Shown here in pieces: positions 12,350-24,700 of a DNA stretch of 64,000 bases. Below the pieces are notes generated by a model. It was not told the DNA's origin. It ran no database searches and was given only the letters and a program-made list of their open reading frames with translations. The stretch is taken from the NCBI GenBank assembly GCA_025174535.1, contig JALBUN010000001.1, positions 124,001 through 188,000 of the forward strand, written 5' to 3'. The translations under genes and the position numbers were made by a program. The stretch's first letter is position 1. Every line of letters starts with the position of its first letter. This DNA is from Cantharellus purpuraceus (lineage: Eukaryota; Basidiomycota; Agaricomycetes; Cantharellales; Hydnaceae).

Positions 12350-15300
12350 CCGTCTAGCGTGCAATGAGAATGATGTAAACAAGATAGCGTGAACATCGAC
12401 GGCTGCCAGTTTTCTCAGACTTAATGTTCAGAGCGTGACGGGCGCAAATCAAACACTATTAATGTCGTACATGTACAAAACCAACTATCATAGGGTTAAC
12501 GGTGACATAATATAGCTCAAAAATAAGGCTTACAAGTAACGAGTAGAGAAAATTGTACAGGTTGCTGAGTTCACGGCTCCAACTTCAAAATAACGTTACA
12601 CCAATAGCTTACTGTGATTCATTTCTGGTCTACCGGTATGCTATGCCGCGAATTCTTGAGTAGTAACAAGGTGAGGCTTCGCCGATTGTCTACCAAACCG
12701 ACGGAGGCCGTGGTATAATCAAGACACATCTGGTGAGGTCATTCGAAGCGACGGTCATGACTTAAAAACGCGTGTTCATCAAGATGAACGTAAAGACCAC
12801 ATGGATGCGACTCACGTTGCCGCTCATTCAAGAAGCACTAAAGAGCTCAAAGGGGTCGACTGCGCATCGTGGGCCGTCGGTCGTCAGTACACAATATAAC
12901 TGATAGACGGGATAGGAAATGTCTCTTGCGAACTGTTGGCTATTACATTGCTTCAGGCCCACCTCGTGTACATAGACTGCCGCTGTATTGGGAACGCAGG
13001 GTTGATCCAAACTGATCAAGCAGTTAGACGCAAGGATCTCGCTGAAGCGCCAGGGTTCTGCGTACGGATGGGACCTGGCGAAGCTGTACAGCGCTCCAAT
13101 ATATCACATAGAAGACTGAAAGATTGGCACAGAGTTCTGAGAGGAACACGGCCTTACTCGCGTGGCCGTAAGATGAACGCCCTAAAGAAGATACGAAAGC
13201 AAACGACTGGTTATAGAAGAGCGGGGTCAGGTAGCAGGGGACATCGCACCGACATCAGGAGAGTGTATATCTTCAAAGACTCCGGTTTCCATATGTTTGT
13301 CACGTTTCCCAAGCGATGACGCGTGTTTTGAATACAGTCCCTCGTAGGCGAAATAGAAGCCTTGAGTAAAATAGAAGCTGTCCGGACGGAGAAATCGACG
13401 TGCCAGCTTGCACGTTTGGAGCGTAAATCATAGGAGGTGTACTCAGGACGGCAACATTGATGACAGATTCAGGACTTGGCGAGTGGACGATGTTCCTTCG
13501 CCGCCTATCGACTGATGCAGGTGAGAAACGGGAGCTCCACACTCTGGGATCCTGCGGTGTCCGCGGGACTAAGCGTTTGCCGGCGCCCAGATACCAATGC
13601 ATAGCGCCTGCTTTGCCATCTCCAGGCAGGCCATGTACACCATATGTTCAGCCGCGCTGCTCACGTTTTCCAATTGCGATGGGAGAGTCCAGTTGGGGCG
13701 ACAGGCCTTGGCGACTCGTGATCTTTCAGACTCAAGTGCCAGAAGACCCCACTGCGACGAAAAGGGCGATCGAGAATTCCAAGCTGACCTTCCATGTTTG
13801 GACGGCGCCACTGACGCTGATTATTCGGACGTGAGAAGCTTGGAATGAGGAAATGCTACGGATGGGGAAACCGGGTGTTAGTTTTGGGGGACTCCCGTTA
13901 GTCAATGCCTCTGGCGCAGTGTAGTCGTTAAACCTCACTTCCAGATGCTGCGCTCATTGGTGGCAAAGGCTAGCTTACTTGGCCATCACATTGTGATACA
14001 GGTACGTGCGGTCACCAGAAGGTTGGCGTCAACAGAGATGAGACACTGCACGTTGTAGACTGGAAACCTCGGGATGTCAGTGGTTAACGAAACCCATCGC
14101 AGGGAGCAATATCCGCTAATATATAGATTGACGTTAGACTCTGGTTGATGGAACCAAATGCCCTCTCCACATAAAGGACTCGCCTATTTTCGATACGCTA
14201 AGCTATATAGGACCTCCACACCAAAAATCCCGAACAAGGCACTTTGTTCATCCTATCGCATCTGGATAATTCATAATACGGACATCATAGTCAGAGGACA
14301 GTTGGCCCAAGCCCCCGAGAAATGAACCGGATAGAAATTTCACCAAGGTTACATTCAATGTAGGCAAGACTTACCTACTCGAAATGCTGTATATCATATT
14401 TTGATGCGATTTACGCAGTCACCAGCATGCAAAGGAATCTCAGTATGTCGTTTGTCGACGAGAACATTGCAAGAGACCAATGTAGCCTCTTCTATGTCGA
14501 TATAGGTCGTCAATGAACATATTATGAACAAGTAAACGCGAGAGTTATCCTCTTTTCAGTAAGGCATGAGAGGCAAAGAGAACTCACTCACTTCTGGTTC
14601 ACTGAATCAACAATACTCGCTCTAAATCTCCACGAGGGGAAGCAGGCAGTTCTACGGTTGTGCAACACCGGTGCAAGACATAGTCATAGAACCACCAAAA
14701 ACCCGCGTTCACGTCTATCCTCGCACTTTGGTACTTCATACATACAACTATACGTGCCGAAAACAATGGATCTCAACTTTCTCTAATCCTGCTGGGACAT
14801 ATGAAGCTTCATTGTAAGATTCATCACGGGGGTTCGTGGTTGTTGCATTGGGTAACGATTTATGTTAACCGTTGATATCAGGTCGACCTTAACAATGAGT
14901 CAAGTGAACACCAAGAAAACGATGCCCACGTTTTCCACAATTCTCGCACATCATCGTACGTGTTGCCTCACTGTGACAGTATTGCACATTGACCTGACCA
15001 CTCTTCCAGAGCAGAGTCCGCCCAGATTGGGGGCCACCGTGGAGTTGTTCCACCGCAGAACAAATTGACCGCTCGTTTTGACCTCTATTGTTGGCAGTTC
15101 GTGGATGAGCTAGGGCTTTCGCATACGGCTCGACATCGATGGAGGCCGTTCCGTTGACGCGCTCTAGCAAAAAACCCCGATTCACTGCCGAACCCCGCTA
15201 TTGTCAGCTTCTCCGCCCTAGGGAATGTCGTCTCTGTCCCATGACAAGACAGTTGTTCTCGTCTACTACTTTCAGCAGTCATGATATCTCGGACAGAGGT

Positions 15301-17619
15301 GTGGATACTACGGTTATAAGACTGCAATCTAGGCCAGAACATCACTATTTCAATGCTTCAAGTTTAGATGCCTGCAACACTTCAAAGCAGATGTTACTCG
15401 GAACACTACGCAAGAGTCTTTGGAGACGTTGGTATGCGAGGTAGTCTGGCACAGGGCTACGAGGGGGTCTCACGCGAGGATGTAGTACGAACTGCAAGTG
15501 TATACCATCGAACAAATTGACAGAACCTGGACTTACTCTTCAGGAAAAGTCTACCATTGACAGCAGGTAACAGCTTAGCCCGGTGTACCAATAACTTGGA
15601 AGCATGAAACATGACGTCTGGTGGAAGTGATAAGTTTCTTTCAGCTCAGACTTTCTAATGGATTGGCTGATAAATGTCTCAACTCTGTGTTGCAAACTTT
15701 CAAGTAAAGAGCAGGAAACCTTGTCCACAACCGGATATCCCAAACCCGTATCCCGATCAATTCTTGAAGCTAGTTCTCGTTCATTTTAATCTCTTGTTAC
15801 TGTGGACTTGTCATCGCCCAGTATAATGTCGCCTAGCAATATGATGATTTAGGAAATTTGTTTCTCATTTGATCACAAGGCATGATGAAATTTTGCAATT
15901 ACAATTGTCAGACGGTAGTCTGATGCATTGGCGTATTTATGCTGCACTGTAGGTACCTCATACTTTTCCAGCTTTCACTGCAGCGCAGTGTGACAGATGC
16001 TTGGAAGAATGTCCTCCAAATTAATGCTTGCTGTTCAGTTGACTGAATTACTCGGTCCATTACGCGACCGAACCCTGCACCTCGGTTTGGCGACACCATA
16101 CGTCCACACATTCCGATGGCTGCGACGGAAGCGGCAGGAAGGCACCGTGGAGGGCCTGCTTAGGTTTAATTCAGGGCTTTGTCAAACCTGGCCCGGACTA
16201 CTTGCAGCCAACGTTGCTATCTGGACATGAAGTGACCCACAAAAAAGGACAAGGCGTACAAGTTTGGTTTACCATCTTCAAATTATACCAAACTCTGCTG
16301 GCATACCCTTTGAAGCACCATTCCCGTTTATAGACAGTTACCTTCTCACTAGATGTGACTCAGATCAGCGCACAAACCAGCGCCTTGACACCAGACTACC
16401 ACTCACATGACGAACTGCCGCTGGCATCGCCTACAAACCCCAATGCCCCATTTCCTGCACCAGTTCTGGTAAGAAGACGTGTTCTACGACGAGAAGGTGC
16501 CAGATTAGGACGGTCCGCCTGTTACCTAGTTTTACTGTGAGCAGTCCACGCCACTACCCCATGAGAACATACCAGACACGCCAAGTTCTTCATAGCGATT
16601 CCTTGAGGTATTTGCTATTATTGACCCCCTTCCAGCGAAGCGTGATGGATACACGAATAAGAGCCGGAAACTGCGGTAATATTGTGCGTCATAAGAAGTT
16701 AATACTGCAATATACGAATCGTGAGAGGGCCAGTTTCTGTAGTATTAGGACTGGTAGGGATGGGTGGTCTTTAGCAAAAGAACTGCTGCTGAGAACTCCG
16801 TAATATTCGAGCGAAAGAAGCGGAAATAACCGAATATTTGACACATGAGAGAAAAGGTATAGGAAAGCCGCCTTCACGTTGACCCAAGCGCCTCGTACCT
16901 ACCAAGGGCGGCCGGAGCAGGAAGTTGCAGGACAGTATTCCAACACACTCTGGTCCTCTAGAACAAGGCGCAATGACGGAAGGGATGCAGCATGTCTGGC
17001 AGCGCTTGGGCCTGGGGGTAACATGCCTCCACGTTGATGAAGCCTGCTCGAACATCGAATATGTGGCTGGTCTATGGAAGAGACAGAGTCCCAGAATGGA
17101 TTGGACGTAAGAAAGGAGCAGAAAGACGAGGATGATGAGAGAATGAGTTGTGAAGGGCTATGTTCCGAATGTAGGTCATCGTTTTCTCCAAGGATCATGG
17201 TGATATAGAGAGTTGTAGAGGCTTGAAATGGCCCACATGCTGCTTATGGGATCGCCTGTGTCAAGGCGATTCGGTGAGCTATTGTCGATGGAGCCCCATA
17301 GGCTGCACGTCTGCGAGCAGCTCAACACCTAATGGAACGTCTGGCTCAGGAGAAAACCCAACGTATGATTCGCGCAGATCCGCGCATCTTGATGAAGTAA
17401 CCTTATGACTTGAAGGAATTGCCACATATTTATAATAGGTGGGGTGTTCGGCCTCGTTGACTGGGCTTGTTCCCTCATAGGGCCCTTGTTTCACTCACTG
17501 GATGCATTGAAGAAGGCAAGTTCTGCTATAGCACCTAGAATGCAAATAGCGACAGACTCCATCTGTTTCCTGGATTCAGATACAAAGACTTCCAAATCAA
17601 CTGGCACCATCACCGTTGA

Positions 17620-18035
17620 AGTTATGTCGTTGACTTGCTGTCCACGTCTCATAACGATATATTCATGAGGTTCGTCAAAACCCGTTTATTGTTAGGGAAA
17701 CGTGCTCACTGTTGTGCAGATAATCACACCCTAATATCATTTTCTGACTTGTGACACGTGCCACCTGTGCCACTGTAACTGTAAAGAAGTGCCAGATAAT
17801 TTTTCATGAGGTTCCTTAAAAATGTTGTTTATTGGAGCAACGTACTCACAGTTCGTAGATGCCAACTCCCTATCAGTACATGCCGCTTTCACTGTATACC
17901 GCCTATAGCACTGTAACCGTTGATTTGTTGCCCACGCTTTATAACAACAGATACATTTTGACGAGGTTCGTCAAAAACTATCCATTTGAGAAACATACTC
18001 ACTGGGCCGTAGATGTCAACTCCCTATCAACAGGT
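17620..18035. repeat. Degenerate direct repeat, about three copies
   Basis: A block containing GAGGTTCGTCAAAA, then an A/T-rich stretch, then ACGTGCTCAC or a close variant, then GTAGATG followed by CAACTCCCTATCA occurs near 17660-17725, 17805-17875 and 17955-18030. An upstream ACCGTTGA box followed by CCACG and ATAACGA-like sequence precedes the first and third copies. Spacing is uneven and identity moderate. Read on the minus strand, each copy contains GTGAG-type donor-like sequence, so these could be duplicated exon-intron units. No function can be assigned. Confidence 0.5.
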
Positions 18036-18605
18036 GCCAACATCAATACGTCAGCTGTCGTGGAGTAATGAAGTGCTAGAAGATATTCCATACGCGTCCT
18101 CGGTGGGCACTGTGCTCTCAGAGCCGAATGAAAGATAGTCGACCAATGATAGGGAAGTTGCGCTATTGATGACCAGGTGAAAGCCGCCTCTGCTTGCAGC
18201 AATCTGATTCACATCATTGACTTAGTGGTATGCTATCCAACGGGAGGACGTTACCTGCCACTGGCAGCGAGCGCCTGGAGCTTAAAGCTTGAAGCGGAAG
18301 GTCCACAATCTGCTGCAAGGCTGCACGCTGCCGGAGGTAGCCCGCTTGATAGCGACTGGAGTCGTCGACCTAAACAAGAAACACTTCATTGGAGGAGAAC
18401 ATACCTCAGGGTGAAAACAGCAAAAGTTTGCCACGCGTGGACCATCATGGACGACTGGCCCAGCCTCAATAGACCCCGACTTCGCACCCCGGACTCCGCT
18501 CTGGCTGTTAGTCTGCCCGAGGCCGCTTATCGTCCAACGTTACATTACATCATGGCGTCTCTCATACCCGACAAATACTATGCTGTAGAGTTAATTATCC
18601 TACCA

Positions 18606-18708
18606 GTGCCAGGATAGCACCTCTCTACGTGGAATGCCGCCGGTGGGACATCAGTAAACAACATGTCCCACCGGCGGCATTCCACGTAGAGAGGTGCAAT
18701 CCTGGCAC
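18606..18708. repeat. Near-perfect 46-bp inverted repeat (hairpin)
   Basis: Left arm 18606-18651 and right arm 18663-18708 are reverse complements with a single mismatch, separated by an 11-nt spacer. The arms begin GTGCCAGGAT and end GGTGGGACAT. A transcript would fold into a 46-bp stem. It is isolated in gene-poor DNA with no flanking open frame. It could be a fold-back element, a milRNA-type precursor or a recent inverted duplication; the sequence alone does not decide. Confidence 0.9.
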
Positions 18709-21700
18709 AGTGACTGTGTAGGTGTTAGCTGGCGTGCAGCCTGGGTACTCGTAAGTTCCAAATCGGCTTTGATTATAGCGCCGTCTTCAAGAACTAACGG
18801 ATTATTTGTAAGTGGTGTAGCGAAAGGAATAGACCGGCTATGATATCGTCTCCCATTGACGCGTCAACTTAAATTTTTCATAGACGACATCTTCCGTGGC
18901 CATAAAATTCACTATTGTCAGGGATCGGCTACAACGCCAAACGGCAACTGGATGGTCTATAATGTGGTCATATTCTAGACATTTGCGTAACTGCCCTTTA
19001 CTACGTCTGATTTGAAGAGAAGATTCATCACGTCTTCACACCATCCATCTTCCATTCCTCCATACGCTTTTTGACAAGGATCGCTTTGGACGCGCACGAT
19101 ATTTACATGGGCCGACTCGCCGTTATAATGCACCACTCAATGCCGATGCTTCAACAAGCTAACGGTATTATCATGTCTCAGGAAGGCACTGTTCTAGACT
19201 CTGACCACATCTCGCATAATTTGGCTTTACTGAAAGATCACTCTCTATGTACATTGCAGTAATGGGGCGCTGCGGAGTAGTCAACTGCTGGTAGCGGTAG
19301 TTTTCCAACGCATGCATGGGTCACAAACTTCACCTGGTGGGCTTGCATTATACGACTCATGGCTCTACTGTATGTCATCTGATGTTCAGTGGTTATTGAT
19401 CTGACCGTTATTTTACTATATCCCTGGACACGTTGCTCCATATCATCACTTCTGTAATTTTCACGTAGTCGAGGTAGCATTCACAACTTGCAAGGCAGTC
19501 AATCTTTCAGTTGTGATGCCAATGAAGTGCTCTTAAATCCATCAATGCCACATGCTTTGTTGCTATGCATTGCTACAACTACTGCGGCGACGATCTGCAC
19601 AGATTGACGTCCGATCCTCCAGACGGTAATATTTCGACGGGGTGCCAAGCATGAATTATTCGAGGTGGATTGCAATGTGTAGATAATCCGTATCATTATT
19701 GAACTTCGCAAGCAAGGGATCCAATGCTAACTTCGGTTAAATACTACTAGCATCCCAACCCAGATGATATCACAGCGGGAAGATAGGAGAGCAAGCAGGA
19801 TTATGCACACAATAATACCAATAATGCTCCTTAGCCTTAGCATGACCGGACCTAACAACAAGGAATGACAGCCTCATTTGAGGAACCAGCGGTTCAGTTA
19901 ATAGGGTGTCTCCCGTTAGTATCGGATTTGAATGCATGGTGAAGAAAACGACAGCAGCTTGGGACTTTGGATATTCCGTGAAGAGAATGGGTGAGTTATG
20001 CGGATTTCGTGAAGGGAGCATAGCCGAGAGCTAGATAGGAGGTGTGACTGGACAAATGTCGGAAGGTTCGAACTCGTGAGGAATTATCGTAATCTTGAAG
20101 ACTCCGATTGCCGTTCAGTTAATAAGTGAACACGGAGAATCGACTATACCTGAGTATGTCCGGTCAGGTACAGTTACAAAACGGGAAGAGGAAATGAAAG
20201 CTGGCGTGTTGTCACAAACATGTGGGGGGTCATGAGTTATGAGCGGAACATTAGGGAAGGCATTAGGCTCCGTGATTCCCGGCCATCGAAGGAGCGCCAA
20301 TTGTGTCCAATATCTTCGGAACCCACGAACAACTTCTCGGAAAATACAGAGATATGTGTAGAGCCCCCAAGTAAGACTAAAATCGATGGCCCATCGTACG
20401 TGAAGATGCCCCATGATGAGACCTGGAAAGTATGAGTCAAGCTGGACCAAAGTGAGAGTAGCACATCGTGGGGAATCTAGAAGCTAGCTGATGTTGCCAT
20501 GATTTGGTACCACAGTCCACCTTGAAGCGCTGTACTAATTGGTGATTCGGGTCATGTAAGGGATTATATGGATATGTAAGGCGTACTGAAACAAGGGTCA
20601 TTCTCAATCAAAGATGTAGAGCGTGCCATGACAGTCAGGATCCGAGCATAGATCTTCCTCCTGCGTTTGAGGGACCGGCAACATTGAACCCCTGATATGA
20701 GATGTTCCGGTAGAATGCAGTAGAACTCCAGTGTCGATAACAACAACTCTTCTCACAATACAGGCATGGAGCTAGCGCTCTAGAACTGCATCAAGATAGT
20801 TCACTGACTCGAAGAGGTTTAGCGAAGCGCCCACCAGTTTCCTCCTTCTCTTCCTTATCCTCATGTGAACGCATGTATGACACATTCCAAACAACTTCGA
20901 TACGGAAGCAGATATCGATCAGTGCTTGTCAGCTTTGAAGCAGATCAGGGACCATGGGAAAGTGTTGAGAAACAAATGACAAGGTCGCAAAGGGCGAACA
21001 TAATGGTTGAGCTGCGTACAATTTTCCAGGTGAATAATCGCTTCTGGTATGAAGAGTCTAACAGATCCTCCTGATTCCCTATGAAGCATGCCATAGCGCA
21101 GCGACGTCATGGGATGGAAGATTGGGGATGGCTTCGTAGTCCAGTAGAACACCATTCGTGAGTCCTTGCATGGTTTGACATCGTGAAGCGGTCTCACACC
21201 ATTGTTAATGCAGACCGTTGATCGCAGACCTACACCGGGACAAGCTTGAAACATGTACGGGACTAGTTGGCTTGTATCGAGGTGCGATTATTCGGTATCT
21301 GTGAGGCAAACCGACATTTGGTAACCCTTCATGGTGCTAAAGTTCTCTGTGCGTTGGTCTACTACATTGATTGTAACCTGAACGTACCTGATACATTTCA
21401 GATAAGACTCGCCCACACACTTGAAGGAGGATTTTCCGAGACCCTGCAACAAAAATCGAGAGATGCAGATGTCCGTTCTGTTGATAGAACACCGCCCTCT
21501 TTGATTCCAAGGCAACCAGCCATTGGCTTTTCAAAACACCAACACCTTCACTACCAGCGGAGCACTTCTTCATGCACTACAGGATGTCAAGCATTCCTGT
21601 TTTGAATTTTCGACGTCATTGGGTCTAGAGGAGGTTGGCTGTGACTTGCTCATTGAGCTTGAACCGCTATCATCAAGGATAACCTTTGATCCCTGCCCTC

Positions 21701-24700
21701 CTGTTTTCTAGATGCCCAACGTTCTCTCCTGCTGGGCAACCGTCTTTATACGTACTGGAAACAGAAGACATCAGAGATGGGCGCATGGATATAATCAATC
21801 ACGTAGGTCGCGACATCGACCGCGATCTACTGGCTGATGGCCCTCATAGACATGTTCAGGTTGTAGATTACAAGATACACACCTCTCTCTCGCTGGAACC
21901 CTACTTATAGTCCATCATTGTAGGTGGCTGACATTCTGATATTCTTGTGGATGTTGCTCATTAATCATGCTTGCCAGATTCCTTTTTGCCAAGTTGAAAT
22001 ACATCTGTGCTGCACCTGAGGCAAGGAAAAGTTTGTATCGTTCGGAGTGGCTCGAAGGCTCTGTGTAGTAGGGCATTGCCGGCTTGAAGGGCGGCTCGCC
22101 CGACACTCCGACCACCAAGTCACCAAGTCTGAGTCACCTCCATACGGCCGGACTTACTCTCTTTTGCAAGGAAACGTAGGAGTCAGACGGGCATTATCTT
22201 GATAATCAAAGCACAATGGCTCACCGGTTACAGTACTAGTCTTTCAATCCATCAGCGAATTTACCGTAATGCTTCTCACCCCACTCAAGTTTATTCGAGG
22301 CAACTCTGTTTCAATTTGGACCCTCATAATTATATCGTGTTTATTGACATCGGAAGATGCGCCATATTCGACGGCAACATCAGCAACAGCGATCAGATAT
22401 GAACTCATGGATAATATTATATCGCTTACTTTCCAGCTTTAAGGGATCAATACAGCAGTTGATTGCCTCAAGAACTGTGGAACAATCGAACTCTCATTCC
22501 CCACTAGACCTGGTAGTTAACATATACCCTCGTGATATCAGCTTCTACTTTTTTTGCTCGAGTCTTGAACGAGTATGAAGCCCAACCGGTGAGTCTGAGC
22601 TCATCTTCGTGTTGTGAATGCTTTCAAAAGGTACGACCAGTCGGAACATGCATTGAGGGTCTCGCTCTATTTCACCTTTAGTCAATCGGGCTTTCTTGAG
22701 CCAGATTGAGCCTTGAACCCTCGGTTTAAGGTCTTTCAGTCTAGGACCACCATCAAAATGGTATGTTTGGTTATTTGCTTGGCAGCTCTTCCAGTTAATG
22801 TTTAACCGTGTATTGGACATATGCAATAGAGTACATTGGCCAAGTTAACTTCTATACGTGAAGTTGCTATAAGTATTATATTCACTAACACTGGATTCAT
22901 GTTAAAGACCTAGGGCTGCGAAAATAAAGTTGTTAGAGGAGATGCGATTCTTGCCTGGTGATTGAAATACCATACTGCAGTACGTCCTATATCATCAACA
23001 ATGAAATTTAGATCACGAACATTCCAGCCACAGTCATGCCAAAAAACAATTGAACTAACACAGCGTGAAATGGGTTAAAAAGGATATACACTTAGCTAGA
23101 TCATGTTAGAGTCCGTTATGATTGCGGGGTTTCCAGTGGCTTGCGTGAATAATCCACTGGTATAACACAAGGGACATAGTCATGGGTGTTGATTTTCCAC
23201 CAGGGAAGATGTATTGTGGTAGGAGGCATGCCAATGCTACTTCTGGATATGCCTTTTGAAATCCTAGGTCCTACAAATGAGCTGGTCACAATCCGAAAGG
23301 AACCGAAGAGTGCCACGAGGTACGTACACTCAAGAAGAGGCGAGGAGTCAACTTCTTCAGCAAGTTCAGGGTTGCTTTGTTGAGTTAGGGGAAATTAGGG
23401 AGATAGGAAAGATCCCACACGGGCGTACGGTTCACTCACGCTGCTAGTCCGCATTCAACATCTCCTCAGAAGCACCACAACCAGGCGATAGTCTCGCTTT
23501 ATGAATGGGGTTCTCTATCGAAGCTTGGCCATTTTGACGATGGGAGATACCCCCGGAACCGCATGTGTACATCTTTACTAAGGAATTGCATCGAAGGGAC
23601 GAAAAAGAGATATTCTGAGACAGAGCTATGAAGCCATCGAAAAGAACTTAGGTCACATAACAAGGGAGGGGAAAGGAGATGCTTCTTACCCATAGTGAAA
23701 TAGCCTGAGTTTGGGAAAGGTGCACTGCAACCAAGACGGGAATAACCGGATTCTTGACACATCCCCAAATGCTTACCCTTCCCTTGACTGAGCGCCCACC
23801 TCTACAGTTCCTCGTCTGGGAATCGTCTATGGACCAGGGCTCGTGCATTGTAGCAAGAAAAGGCGTCAATCGTGGCTACCGGCGACGGCAACCCAGTGCC
23901 AGTGTCGAAAAACCAGCCCTTTCGGGTCCTCCGCGGCACTCATCATGAGTTAGCCTGGATCATACCCGATATGTAGCGGGATGAATCTCCAGCAGCTTTG
24001 TAGATGCTGTCGTCGTCGAGGTTTCGGAAGTAAAGGTTTCGGGAGAGCAGCTCGATGATGAGCTAGAAACCAGAAACACCAAAGATTTATTCGTCTAGGA
24101 TGCTTCAGTGAGCTTCGTGAAAGATATCCAAGGCGGTGCGTGGCGTCGGGCACTTCACCTGAGTGGAAATTGTTCCAGATCCAATTTGAAACCGCAGCTA
24201 GGTGACCAGAGATCACGCAACGGCGGGCTCATGTGCAGGTGGCGACATTAGAAAATTTCTGCGAGTACATTTGGAGTACATTTGGAATACATTGGTATGT
24301 TGCCCGGAAAGCGTTCGGGTACAATCGCACTTGTTAGGATACCATTGAGGGTGAAAATGCCACCAAAAGTTTGCCTGTTTCGTTGGAAGATGGTTATTTT
24401 AGGTGGGGGCGCATGTCCTTCTCTACCCAAGCAAACTCTCAATAGACAATTCTTGATGCGCCATACCAGTATCACATCTATCCAGTTTTCAGATACAGAT
24501 GATCCCAGGTTCACTCGCCTTTGGAATGGTTACTCGACGCGATGGAGTCTCAGTCCACTTTCAATTTGGTTCCACCACCCACACACAACGAATACGAGTA
24601 AATCGCCTGGGTATACCTCCTGTATATCAGTGGTATTTTCTGTATGTGATTCTTCTATGCCTCGCTCACTTTAGTCTGATTGTAGCATAGCCTCATGCGT

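Noticed and set aside
13457..13848. Overlapping frames of 83-125 codons as genes
   Set aside because: Three overlapping frames on two strands, none with a motif, good start context or splice pattern that singles it out.
20050..20100. B-box-like GGTTCGAACTC suggesting a tRNA
   Set aside because: The T-stem and acceptor stem do not pair and no proper D-arm lies upstream.
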